NCBI GenBank assembly: GCA_018699955.1
Contig: JABISG010000040.1
Coordinates: 1-64,000 of the forward strand
Source of the DNA: Planctomycetaceae bacterium
Lineage (GTDB): Bacteria; Planctomycetota; Planctomycetia; Planctomycetales; Planctomycetaceae
Reading direction: 5' to 3'
DNA length: 64,000 nt
How positions within the stretch are numbered: position 1 is the first letter of the stretch; every line of letters starts with the position of its first letter. Under the pieces are notes generated by a model that searched no databases, had not been told where the DNA came from, and saw nothing but the letters and a program-made list of their open reading frames with translations. Positions 8,391-16,719 of this stretch are shown piece by piece. A program made the position numbers and the translations under genes.

Positions 8391-9821
8391 TCACGTACCG
8401 TGATCTGCAGTCTTTTGTTTCCGCCGTGCAACTCCTGCTTCGGTCGCCGCTACGGCGACCGCGTCGGCAACGGCGGTCGCAATCCGGCGATCGAACACAC
8501 TGGGAATGATGTAACTGGCGAGTACTTCGTCGTCGGAAATCACACCGGCAATTGCATACGCGGCGGCGACCTTCATCTCGTCGGTAATTCCCTGCGCGCG
8601 AACGTTCAACAGACCGCGGAAGAACCCCGGAAAGCAGAGAACGTTGTTGATCTGATTTGGATAATCAGATCGCCCGGTCGCCATCACCTTGACGTGCGGC
8701 AGAGCCAACTCCGGCTCAATTTCGGGGTCGGGATTGGCTAACGCGAATACAACGGGATCGGGCTTCATGCGTTTTATGTGTTCAACGGTGAGGAGGTTCG
8801 GGCCGGAGACGCCGATAAACACGTCCGCTCCATCCAGCGCATCACCCAGGTCGCCGCTCAACTTTTCGGAGTTCGTATTGTCGGCAATCCACTGTTTCAC
8901 CGGGTTCATGTTTTCGTCGCGCCCGTTGTAAATGGGGCCGTTGCGATCGCAAACGATTAAATGTTTTGCGCCAACTTTCTTGAGTAGTTTGGCGATGGCT
9001 GCCCCGGCTGCGCCCGCACCATTGAGCGTGATTCGCAATTCTTCCATCGTCTTGCCGATGACCTTCAACGCGTTGGTCAATGCCGCCAGCACAACGATGG
9101 CCGTGCCGTGCTGGTCGTCGTGAAAGACGGGGATGTCGAGTTCGGCTCGCAGTCGCTCCTCGATTTCCACGCAACGCGGAGAGGAGATGTCTTCGAGATT
9201 GATCCCGCCGAACGTGGGTGCGATGTTTTTGCAGATGCTGATGATTTCTTCGGTATCTTGTGTGGCCAGACAGATGGGAAAGGCATCGACGCCGGCGAAT
9301 TCCTTGAACAACAACGCCTTGCCTTCCATCACCGGCAGCGAGGCTTGCGGTCCAATATTGCCCAGTCCCAGCACGGCCGAACCATCGGTGACGACGGCAA
9401 CCATGTTGCGTCGGATGGTCAGCGCAAAGGCGGCATCGGGGTCTTCGTGAATGGCCATGCAAACACGCGCAACACCGGGCGTGTAGGCCATCGATAAATC
9501 GTCGCGTGTCTTGACCGGGATCTTGGAGTGAACTTCGATCTTGCCACCCAGATGCATCAGAAAGGTACGATCGGAGACTCTGGCAACCTCGACCTCTTCA
9601 ATTTTGCGGACCTGCTCGACAATGTTTTCGCCGTGCTCGACGTCGGATGTTTCAACGGTGATGTCGCGGGTGATGCCGCCTTTGCGAACATCGACGATAT
9701 CGACCGCGCCGATAAACCCTTTCGCTTCCCCAATGACTGACGTGATGCGGCCCAACAACCCGGGACGATCGGGATACCGCAGACGAATGGTGATACTGTA
9801 CGACGCGCTGTGTTGCTTCAT
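8391..9821 (-). CDS. NAD(P)-dependent malic enzyme with N-terminal ACT domain
   Basis: The ATG at 9821 is preceded by GGAGAG at good spacing; an upstream in-frame start at 9842 has none. Residues 8-80 look like an ACT domain (ITIRLRYPDRPGLLGRITSV...). The malic enzyme catalytic region follows: YTPGVA, VVTDGSAVLGLGNIGP, FGGINLEDI, FHDDQHGTAIV, and a Rossmann loop LNGAGAAG. The enzyme oxidatively decarboxylates malate to pyruvate, linking the TCA cycle to pyruvate. The length, 476 residues, fits the short prokaryotic type plus the ACT domain. ACT domains usually bind small ligands such as amino acids, so allosteric control is likely. NAD versus NADP preference is not decided here. Confidence 0.93.
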   Translation of the reverse strand: MKQHSASYSITIRLRYPDRPGLLGRITSVIGEAKGFIGAVDIVDVRKGGITRDITVETSDVEHGENIVEQVRKIEEVEVARVSDRTFLMHLGGKIEVHSKIPVKTRDDLSMAYTPGVARVCMAIHEDPDAAFALTIRRNMVAVVTDGSAVLGLGNIGPQASLPVMEGKALLFKEFAGVDAFPICLATQDTEEIISICKNIAPTFGGINLEDISSPRCVEIEERLRAELDIPVFHDDQHGTAIVVLAALTNALKVIGKTMEELRITLNGAGAAGAAIAKLLKKVGAKHLIVCDRNGPIYNGRDENMNPVKQWIADNTNSEKLSGDLGDALDGADVFIGVSGPNLLTVEHIKRMKPDPVVFALANPDPEIEPELALPHVKVMATGRSDYPNQINNVLCFPGFFRGLLNVRAQGITDEMKVAAAYAIAGVISDDEVLASYIIPSVFDRRIATAVADAVAVAATEAGVARRKQKTADHGT

Positions 9822-9974
9822 CTCATCTCTCCGCACAATCAATGCTTCCTGGCGATTGCCGGGCAGCGAGGGCGCTATCGACGAACTCGACGTGTTCGAG
9901 CCGACGAAGGGGTCTGTACCGCCGTTCTATCTCATTCCGGCCAAGCAATCAATCATCGATTTGTGACAACAACG

Positions 9975-10856
9975 TCAATCGATGAACGTCGGCGGCTCAG
10001 AAAGTTTCGGCTCGGTATGCAAAGCGGAGTGTCGACCACGCACGAGGACGTTGTGCAGGCGATTGCCCGTCAACGTACATTTGAGAGCTTCCACGCGCGA
10101 CGTTTCGCCGACGAACAGACCTGCGCGACCGTTTCCGGTCGAGCTGACGTTTTTCAGCACAACATTTCGGCATTGACTATGAGCGCTAACGCCATCCAGT
10201 CGGAAGTGTCGAAACGTCAGACCGACGACGACGACATCGTGTACCTCGGCCAATGTCAGTCCGACATCACCTTCGGCAAAGGCGAACGCACGCTCTGAGG
10301 GCGACTCCACTCGGGCCGCCTGGAAATAAATCGCGCCACGCCACGCCGCCCATTGGCCCGTCGGAATCTTCGGCAGCACTTTTGCGCCGCGAGCAACGAC
10401 CATTTCCGGCACGGGTTTGTCATCGAGGATGAGTTGAAAATGTCCCTTCCGATGAGGGACGAAACGCCACAGGTCGGCCACCACCGCTTTCCAGGCCGTT
10501 GGCGGCACCAACCGCGCTCCGCTGACAATCGCCCCGTTGCCGACGATGGTAAACTGTGCCTCGCCGAATCCGCTATTATTGCGACCGTTGATGCTCAATT
10601 GCTCGTAATAAGGGACACCGCGATTGGCGACGATGATGGTGTCTCCTTGCCTCGCCTTCTGTAATGCGCGACCGATCGTTTTCACTGGCCCGAAGCGAAG
10701 GCCAGTCACGTCGCTGCTGGCCCCATCGTAGGTGTCGCTGCCAACACGATTGTCGACATAGATTTCGGTCGCCGCACAGCGCTCGCTGCCGAAGAGCGCC
10801 GCCACAAGAATCGTTCCGGCGAATAGTCTCAACAAAGGATGCGATTGCGCAATCAT
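9975..10856 (-). CDS. exported right-handed beta-helix protein, short or truncated
   Basis: The ATG at 10856 gives a signal peptide (MIAQSHPLLRLFAG followed by a hydrophobic run and an Ala-rich cleavage zone). A longer frame to 10907 only adds a hydrophilic lead. EIYVDNRVGSDTYDG and PVKTIGRALQKARQGDTIIV are the typical start of pectate-lyase-like parallel beta-helix proteins. Later rungs include VHDVVVVGLTFRHF, CRNVVLKNVSS and TSRVEALKCTLTGN. The protein ends after about 293 residues, before the many rungs seen in usual relatives. It may be a C-terminally truncated copy, or a small member. It would be extracytoplasmic and may bind or cleave polysaccharide. I see no catalytic residues I can name. 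Confidence 0.65.
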   Translation of the reverse strand: MIAQSHPLLRLFAGTILVAALFGSERCAATEIYVDNRVGSDTYDGASSDVTGLRFGPVKTIGRALQKARQGDTIIVANRGVPYYEQLSINGRNNSGFGEAQFTIVGNGAIVSGARLVPPTAWKAVVADLWRFVPHRKGHFQLILDDKPVPEMVVARGAKVLPKIPTGQWAAWRGAIYFQAARVESPSERAFAFAEGDVGLTLAEVHDVVVVGLTFRHFRLDGVSAHSQCRNVVLKNVSSTGNGRAGLFVGETSRVEALKCTLTGNRLHNVLVRGRHSALHTEPKLSEPPTFID

Positions 10857-10983
10857 CAAACTCAACCTGACAGATTCAACCGGGACAATCGGAATTGTTT
10901 GTGCCACTCGTGGGCGACGACACTCCGCGTGTGTCTATCGACTTTCATCGACTTGACCCGGTTGCTGGAATGACGCGAATCGA

Positions 10984-11931
10984 TCAATTTGAATGAACGG
11001 GGTATGGCAAGGTGTCGCCCTCGAGGCCGGCGAGGAGATTTTCGACCGTCATTTCCATCATCCGCTGTCGCGTGCGATTCGATGCACTGCCAAGATGTGG
11101 AAGGACAATCACGTTTTCGAGTGACAGCAACGGGTGATTGCGTGGCAGCGGTTCCGGGTCGGTCACATCAAGCCCAGCCGCAGTGATTTCACCGCATTGA
11201 AGCGCCGCGACTAATGCGTCGGTATCAACAACCGGACCGCGGGCCATGTTCAGCAGGATGGCCGACCGTTTCATTCGCTGGAATTGCGGCGTCGAGATCA
11301 AGCCGGTTGTTTCCGTGGTGAGGGGACAGTTGAGGGAAACAAAGTCGCTTTCGCTCAGAAGTTCATCAAAATCGACGTATTGCACGCCGAGTTCGCCTTC
11401 CAATTCGGGGCAGCGATTGCGGTTGTGGTAGAGAATCTTCATCTCGAAGCCCTTGGCCCGGCGCGCGACTTGAGCGCCGATGCGGCCCATGCCGACAATT
11501 CCCAGCGTGCTGCCGGTCACTTCCTGGCCGATGAGAATTGAAGGGTCATGGAATGTGAATTCGGGACCTCGCGCGAAACGGTCACCCACGAGTACGTTTC
11601 TCGCGACGGATAACAGCAGCGCCATCGTCATGTCGGCCGTCGAAGCATCGAGACAGCCCGGCGTGTTGCCGACCGGTATGTTGCGTGCGGTGGCGGCGGC
11701 CACGTCGATGTGATCGACGCCGACACCGTGATTGCTGATGATTTTCAAATTGGGCATCCGGTCCATCAGCGGGCCGTCGGCGGTGGGATGAGAAAAAGCG
11801 ATCAGACCGACGCAATGCGCCAATGCTGCGTCATCGGTATTCTTACTCCATTCGACAACTTCAAGATTGTCGCCCATCATTTCGATCAATTGCGGCGGCA
11901 GGTTGTCGCCGAGTATCGCCTGTTTGCTCAC
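10984..11931 (-). CDS. D-isomer-specific 2-hydroxyacid dehydrogenase (phosphoglycerate dehydrogenase-like)
   Basis: I choose the GTG at 11931, with AAAGG upstream. It yields 315 residues, the normal length for glyoxylate/hydroxypyruvate reductase-type members; the longer frame adds an unrelated 19 residues. The nucleotide-binding loop is LGIVGMGRIGAQVARRA, and the catalytic set is Arg in LNMARGPVVD, Glu in DVTDPEPLP and His in LPHLGSAS. There is no ACT or ASB domain, which argues against a classic serine-pathway SerA. It reduces or oxidises a D-2-hydroxyacid with NAD(P)H; candidates are hydroxypyruvate, glyoxylate or phosphoglycerate. It is divergent from the enolase-superfamily gene next door, which also acts on hydroxyacids, so a shared sugar-acid pathway is possible. 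Confidence 0.88.
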   Translation of the reverse strand: MSKQAILGDNLPPQLIEMMGDNLEVVEWSKNTDDAALAHCVGLIAFSHPTADGPLMDRMPNLKIISNHGVGVDHIDVAAATARNIPVGNTPGCLDASTADMTMALLLSVARNVLVGDRFARGPEFTFHDPSILIGQEVTGSTLGIVGMGRIGAQVARRAKGFEMKILYHNRNRCPELEGELGVQYVDFDELLSESDFVSLNCPLTTETTGLISTPQFQRMKRSAILLNMARGPVVDTDALVAALQCGEITAAGLDVTDPEPLPRNHPLLSLENVIVLPHLGSASNRTRQRMMEMTVENLLAGLEGDTLPYPVHSN

Positions 11932-12148
11932 GGAGTTTCGCCTTTCAAAATCTCGTAACTGAAGTTCACCGCAGCGAACCAAATCCACAGCGCAAAGTCA
12001 ATCGAAACGCTGCTGGGGCGTCGGTGAGAAACTGACATCTGGCTATTGCTGACTCGGTCGCGGCGCGACGTTATACTCGGATCCATCGCCAACGATGTTT
12101 CGTTGCCGACTCGACATTCCCAACAACTCGATCAACGATTGCCATCTG

Positions 12149-13267
12149 ATGAAAATCACACAAATCGTCTGCCAGATTCTCCGCGTGGAATCTGTTGCGG
12201 CAAAGACTGCAAGTTGTCAGGACGTGGCCTTGGTGCGTGTACGGACCGATTCCGGTTTGGAAGGAATTGGCGAGGCGGATGCTTCGCCGGAAGTAGTCAA
12301 GGCGGTGATCGATGCGCCTTTCAGCCATAACATTGCCTGCGGTTTGCGGGAGACTCTCGTCGGCGAACATCCGCTGGAGATCGGGCGGTTGTGGCAGAAG
12401 ATGTACGATGCCACGGTCTACTTCGGCCGCACGAGTGTCACAGTGGCTGCCATGGGCGCCATCGACATGGCGCTTTGGGATTTGATGGGAAAGCATTTTG
12501 GCGAGCCGATTCATCGCCTGCTGGGAGGCAAACGGCACGACCGAATTCGCGCCTACGCATCGATTCTGTTCGGTCGAGACGGAAAAGAGACGGCCGACAT
12601 CGGCCGACGTTGGACTGAGGCAGGTTACACGGCGGTAAAATTCGGCTGGGAGCCGATGGGGCAAAGCGAATCACTCGATTGCGAAATCGTCGCCGGCGCA
12701 CGCGAGGGCGTCGGTGATGCCACGCTACTGATTGACGCTGGCTGCGTGTGGGATGCCCGCACGGCATTGCGGCGGGCACACGCGTTCGCCGAACACAATA
12801 TTGAGTGGTTGGAAGAACCACTGCGGCAGGACGACGTCGAGGGATACGCCTGGCTCCGCGATCGTTCTCCCGTACCAATTGCAGCCGGTGAAGGGGAATG
12901 CGGCAGCGAGTCGTTTCGGCCGTTGATCGACCGCCGCGCTCTGGACGTCTATCAGGTCGATCTCTCGCGGAACGGATTTACCGACGCCGCGTACATTCGA
13001 CAGCGGGTGGAAGAAACGGGCGGACGACTGTGCAATCATTGTTACACTAGCCCAATCACGGTGGCTGCCAGTGCACACTGGCTTTCAACCTGTCGCGATG
13101 CATTTCTGTTCGAGGACTGTGTCGAAGATCTGCCGATGCGAAACGACCTCACGCTGGAGCGAATGCAGGCAGACGACGGATACATGACAGTCCCCGATAC
13201 ACCAGGTTTGGGCGTGACGCTGAACGAAGATTTCGTGAAAGCACATCTGGTGTCGGAGTCGGTTTGA
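12149..13267 (+). CDS. mandelate racemase-type enolase-superfamily enzyme
   Basis: The start is placed at MKITQIVCQI (12149), the usual beta start of this family; the ORF begins 18 codons earlier with unrelated sequence. The protein has 372 residues, typical for the family. Residues 1-125 are the capping domain; then comes the barrel with VKFGW (K164), LLIDAG (D196), WLEEPL (E222), AAGEGE (E248), YQVDLSRNG (Asp) and CNHCYTSP (H297). The His-Asp pair marks the mandelate racemase subgroup, and the KxG in place of KxK is found in some acid-sugar dehydratases. Likely role: dehydration or epimerisation of an aldonic or uronic acid, with Mg2+. I cannot name the substrate. Confidence 0.87.
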   Translation: MKITQIVCQILRVESVAAKTASCQDVALVRVRTDSGLEGIGEADASPEVVKAVIDAPFSHNIACGLRETLVGEHPLEIGRLWQKMYDATVYFGRTSVTVAAMGAIDMALWDLMGKHFGEPIHRLLGGKRHDRIRAYASILFGRDGKETADIGRRWTEAGYTAVKFGWEPMGQSESLDCEIVAGAREGVGDATLLIDAGCVWDARTALRRAHAFAEHNIEWLEEPLRQDDVEGYAWLRDRSPVPIAAGEGECGSESFRPLIDRRALDVYQVDLSRNGFTDAAYIRQRVEETGGRLCNHCYTSPITVAASAHWLSTCRDAFLFEDCVEDLPMRNDLTLERMQADDGYMTVPDTPGLGVTLNEDFVKAHLVSESV

Positions 13268-13296
13268 AATTGTCACTTCGCGAACGTAGCAGTATG

Positions 13297-13430
13297 GTCA
13301 TTCCCGCGCAGGCGGGAATCCAACGAACCAGCAAGCAACGCAAAACGACCAGCGACACATCTACGTCACCCTAACGCGCGCCGCACGCCTTTCCGCGAAG
13401 CGACTGGATTCCCGCCTGCGCGGGAATGAC
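13297..13430. repeat. REP/BIME-like pair: two 26-bp self-complementary units in inverted orientation
   Basis: The unit at 13297-13322 and the unit at 13405-13430 are exact reverse complements over 26 bases. Each contains ATTCCCGC and GCGGGAAT around a GCAG loop, so each also folds alone into an 8-bp hairpin. The intervening 82 bases carry no gene. The sequence belongs to the widespread 'TTCCCGCGCAGGCGGGAA' type of bacterial interspersed palindromes. It lies just after the stop of the racemase-like gene and may also act as a terminator. Confidence 0.85.
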
Positions 13431-13837
13431 TTCTTAGTCTGCGAGAGAATGACGTTTCGACTCGATCCCCAGTCCAACAGCAACTTTCGTCGATCAAGGC
13501 AAGAGGCTGTCGCGCGGTGGGTTCCCATCAAACATCCAATCTCCTGTCGTGGCACGCGTTTGATTGAGACTTGCAAGAGTTTAGAACTCGAGAACCTGCG
13601 AATGGATGCGTGCGCATCCCCAACGCGCCCTGCTGCAATCCCCATCCGCTGCATAACCGCTAGACGCTGCACGATCGTTGTTGTCGGTGCAATGTCGCGG
13701 TTGCTTCCTCGCGCCGGGCAGTCGTGCGCGGAAAATGCGACTCGGCGCAGCGCGGTTTCGTTTGCGACCTATAGTTGCTGGTGATGTTCCGCGCCGACTG
13801 ATGGGGAATATCCCGTTTGTGATGACTGTTCTTTGCA

Positions 13838-13880
13838 GTGAAGAGACAAAGTCGTGAAGAGATCAAGTCGTGGAGAGACC
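13838..13880 (+). repeat. 16-base tandem repeat carrying ribosome-binding-like motifs
   Basis: Three units start at 13838, 13854 and 13870 (GTGAAGAGACAAAGTC, GTGAAGAGATCAAGTC, GTGGAGAGACC...). The last provides the GGAGAG ribosome binding site for the receiver gene starting at 13882. The earlier ones repeat a GAAGAG motif preceded by GTG. Confidence 0.7.
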
Positions 13881-13881
13881 A

Positions 13882-14265
13882 ATGACCGGAACAACAATTC
13901 TGGTGGCAGACGATAGCCGAACGATTCGCGTTCAGGTCCGACAGATTCTGACGACGGCCGGTTTTGACGTCGTTGAAGCAGGGACCGGGCAGGAAGCGCT
14001 GGAGCAAATTGAAGATCAGCATCCTTCGCTTGCGATTGTCGATATCAACATGCCCGACGTCGATGGATATGAACTCTGCCAGACATTGCAGGAACGGGGT
14101 GCACCGTGGAAGGACATTCCAATCGTATTGCTCACGTCGCTCAATTCACATGCCCTGGAATTGTTGGGAGACGAGTTGGGAGCCTACCTCCGCAAACCCG
14201 TTCAACCGGAAGAACTGCTTGAAGCGGTAAAAACCAACGTCAATCGGCCGTTGGTCAGTCGTTAA
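13882..14265 (+). CDS. single-domain response regulator (CheY/PilG-like)
   Basis: This 127-residue protein is one receiver domain with the acidic pair D10/D11, phosphoacceptor D54 (AIVDINMP), Thr near position 85 (LLTS) and K105 (RKPVQP). It has no output domain. Start ATG 13882 follows GGAGAG. It is the first gene of a plus-strand run that continues with CheW, MCP and CheA, so it probably receives phosphate from that CheA. In Pil-Chp and cyanobacterial Pix systems a lone receiver occupies the same place. Output would be protein-protein interaction with a motor or with downstream partners in this cluster. Confidence 0.9.
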   Translation: MTGTTILVADDSRTIRVQVRQILTTAGFDVVEAGTGQEALEQIEDQHPSLAIVDINMPDVDGYELCQTLQERGAPWKDIPIVLLTSLNSHALELLGDELGAYLRKPVQPEELLEAVKTNVNRPLVSR

Positions 14266-14303
14266 ACACTCGTTCGAATCCCTCCTGAACCGCACACCCC
14301 GCC

Positions 14304-14732
14304 ATGGACGCCTACCAAGACTCAAGCCAGAGCACACCTCGCTCGGGCCACACCGAATCGACAAAATCCGAGACCGGATCACTCGCTCCAACGCCATCGG
14401 ACATGGCGCAGTGGAAGGAAGAGTCGGATCGGTTTCTGCACGACGTTCGGCGGCGGCTGGACGACATTCTATCGAAACTTGAAACACATCGGACAGATTC
14501 GCCGGCCCCACCTTTGGAACAACCTGAACCACCGGCACCGCGCGATCCCGCTCCCGAAAACCACTCGACGACGGCGGTTACGCCCTCGCCGCCCACACGG
14601 AACGAAGACGACCGAATTTCGGCACTCAAAGCGCAACTCGCCCGAAAATTGCACAACCTCGAAGAGACAGCCGATGGCACCCCCAAGTTTGAATCCGGCA
14701 AAGTTCAGTCCGGCGCGGAGGTCGAACGATGA
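14304..14732 (+). CDS. small low-complexity protein between receiver and CheW genes
   Basis: A 142-residue hydrophilic protein rich in Ser, Pro, Glu and Arg, with no recognised domain. A predicted helix around residues 30-55 (WKEESDRFLHDVRRRLDDIL) and another near the C-terminus (ISALKAQLARKLHNLEE) could form short coiled coils around a Pro-rich linker. Its stop overlaps the CheW start by ATGA, so it is translationally coupled to it. This coupling supports it being a real gene and a scaffold or adaptor of the chemosensory system. The function is unknown. Confidence 0.65.
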   Translation: MDAYQDSSQSTPRSGHTESTKSETGSLAPTPSDMAQWKEESDRFLHDVRRRLDDILSKLETHRTDSPAPPLEQPEPPAPRDPAPENHSTTAVTPSPPTRNEDDRISALKAQLARKLHNLEETADGTPKFESGKVQSGAEVER

Positions 14733-15220
14733 ACGCTAACGATCTCAAAACAAATGACCGCCATTGCATTTTCGGTGCGGCTGGTTCCACGTTCGCCGTC
14801 TCGGCCCTGTCGGTGTGTGAAATCGCCGAGCGACCGCCTTTGGTTTCGGTACCCGATGCGCCGGATGTCCTCGCCGGTCTTTGCCATTTCCGAAACGAGT
14901 TCTTGCCGGTGCTGGATCTGGGCCATTTTGTGGGGGCAGCTTCGTCGAAGACCAAAGCGGGCAGCTACATCCTCGTTCTGACAGGACACGAAGGGCGTTG
15001 GGCGTTGCTGATCGATCGCGGACTGGCGTTGGAGCCGCTGGAAATCGCCTACGCTTCCGCCGACGGAGAATCGTCGGTTCTTGTGGGGACGGCGAGTTTT
15101 CGTGAAGACGTTGTGCAGGTCGTTGATGCTGAAATGTTGTACCACCGGGCAGCCTCGTTGCTGGAAGGCAATTGGCAAGGAATCGGTCGCATCCACTCGA
15201 ATGCGGCCACAACCCACTGA
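14729..15220 (+). CDS. CheW-like adaptor
   Basis: A 163-residue single CheW domain: [20 protein letters not shown] at the start, [20 protein letters not shown] (the family signature around 'G...R...PVxDL'), then [18 protein letters not shown]. It couples a chemoreceptor to the CheA P5 domain. The start overlaps the previous gene (ATGA). It sits directly before the MCP gene, as PilI/PixI do before PilJ/PixJ. The protein is slightly longer than Escherichia CheW in its C-terminal tail, which has no motif. Confidence 0.87.
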   Translation: MNANDLKTNDRHCIFGAAGSTFAVSALSVCEIAERPPLVSVPDAPDVLAGLCHFRNEFLPVLDLGHFVGAASSKTKAGSYILVLTGHEGRWALLIDRGLALEPLEIAYASADGESSVLVGTASFREDVVQVVDAEMLYHRAASLLEGNWQGIGRIHSNAATTH

Positions 15221-15285
15221 CGTGGGCGCGCGATGCCCACGGAATGAAACAATCACTACAAATCAACGTGTTGAGGTCTGTTCAA

Positions 15286-16710
15286 ATGAGAATCGGCTGG
15301 TTTCTATCGGGGACTCACGTGACGGCCGCTGTCATTGGCGGAGCCGCCTGTCTCGTCGCTACCCAGTTCGGAACGATCGGACTGGCGTTGGCACCGGTTG
15401 CAATTCTGTTGGCCTTGGGAATCGCATTGGTGGTGGCGCGACGGTTGCAGACGGCTTTGCATTGCGTCGAAAAAGTTGCTGCTGGAGGCGACGAATTCGC
15501 CGACACATCGACGGGCGTGTGGGATGTCGATCAATTGGCCGAGCGCATTCGCCAATTCTCCCATCGCTGGGCCGAAGCGGCAAACAGCAGTCGGCGGGAA
15601 TCGCGCGAAGTTCAGCAACTGTTAGAAGAAATCGATCGACGCGCCGTTCGCGATTCGGCCGATCGACGCGAATCCGTTGCGTTGCGGATGCGTCGACTAC
15701 TTGGAAATACGGTCGTTTCGACCGACGAGAACCTGCAGGAAATCATCGGTCACGGCCGACAAGCCGAACAAGCCGCGCAGTTGATTTCATCCGGATCGGA
15801 CGAACAACGCGAAGCGCTGAGCAAGACAACAACGTTTGTTGAGCAACTGTCCGCCGACTTCGACGCCGTCTCGCAGAACGCCAGCGTGGCACAACGGTCT
15901 GCCGGTGAAGCCCGTGAACTCTCGGTGACGGCCGGCCGCACGTTGGACGAGTTGGAGAAGGACACCGGACGCCTCCGCCTGTACGCTGAGACGGCAGAGA
16001 GAAAACTGCGTGCTCTCGGTGAACGATCGCACGAAATCGGATCGATCGTTCAAATGATTGGCGCGATTTCATCTCGCACCGACCTGTTGGCGTTGAACGC
16101 ATCGATTGAGTCGTATCGCGGCGGCGAACAGGGCCGCGGATTTTCCGTTGTCGCCGAAGAAGTTCGCAAGCTGGCCGAGCAGACCGCGCAGGCGACTCGC
16201 GAAGTGACCACACTCATCGAGTCGATTCAACTTGAAGCGCAGGAGTCGATTCTCGCGATGGCCGAACAACGGGCGCACGTTGAGGCAGGCGCCGATCAGG
16301 TTCGCGCCGCCGGCGAGCAGTTGACACGCGTCAGCGATGCCTGCAGTCTCTCGTCGCAACACATCGATGACATTCTTCGCGCCGCCGGACATCAACTGCG
16401 GCTGACGCAGGATCTGGTAGCCAACGTTGAAACACTCTCCGATGGTGCCCGCAATCATCGCAAACGCGCGGAAGAGATTGGTTGGACATTGCGAACGGTT
16501 ACCGATGTCGTTCGCAAAGTTGGAAGCGGTCTCACGCCGCTGCGACGATGCTCGGATCGCGACACGTCCAAGCGAATGGAAACGATGACGGATTCAACGG
16601 ATGCCGATCGAGATGCTGCGCCAGTGGCGGACGAAGTACAGAACGCTCCGGCATTGACTTCTGTCGATGAGGCGATGTCGCTGGTCAACGATTCGCTGGA
16701 AACGGAGTAG
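15286..16710 (+). CDS. methyl-accepting chemotaxis-type transducer without a sensor domain
   Basis: I choose ATG 15286 (GAGG nine bases upstream); ATG 15244 is an alternative that adds 14 residues. Residues 9-28 and 31-52 are two hydrophobic helices separated by only a few residues, so there is no periplasmic or cytoplasmic ligand domain between them. A HAMP-like stretch may follow. The signalling tip is clear: [20 protein letters not shown] then [20 protein letters not shown]. It should bind the CheW and CheA encoded next to it. With no extracellular loop, the signal must come from the membrane, another protein, or the cytoplasm. No CheR or CheB gene is present to methylate it. Confidence 0.85.
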   Translation: MRIGWFLSGTHVTAAVIGGAACLVATQFGTIGLALAPVAILLALGIALVVARRLQTALHCVEKVAAGGDEFADTSTGVWDVDQLAERIRQFSHRWAEAANSSRRESREVQQLLEEIDRRAVRDSADRRESVALRMRRLLGNTVVSTDENLQEIIGHGRQAEQAAQLISSGSDEQREALSKTTTFVEQLSADFDAVSQNASVAQRSAGEARELSVTAGRTLDELEKDTGRLRLYAETAERKLRALGERSHEIGSIVQMIGAISSRTDLLALNASIESYRGGEQGRGFSVVAEEVRKLAEQTAQATREVTTLIESIQLEAQESILAMAEQRAHVEAGADQVRAAGEQLTRVSDACSLSSQHIDDILRAAGHQLRLTQDLVANVETLSDGARNHRKRAEEIGWTLRTVTDVVRKVGSGLTPLRRCSDRDTSKRMETMTDSTDADRDAAPVADEVQNAPALTSVDEAMSLVNDSLETE

Positions 16711-16719
16711 CAGATTTTG

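Larger units (their letters stand above)
13268..13881. other. intergenic region upstream of the chemosensory cluster
   Basis: This 614-base gap holds the palindrome pair at 13297-13430 and a short tandem repeat at 13838-13880. Between about 13440 and 13837 I see only arginine-rich shadow frames and no gene. The promoter of the chemosensory genes should lie here. TATAGT near 13771 could be a -10, but no convincing -35 precedes it. Confidence 0.5.

Noticed and set aside
13297..13430. MITE of a DDE transposon
   Set aside because: The inverted units are self-complementary hairpins, no target-site duplication is evident and the core is a known REP type, so BIME-like is a better name.
13449..13784. 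111-codon frame upstream of the chemosensory genes
   Set aside because: Low-complexity translation and no ribosome binding site; I keep the region as intergenic.
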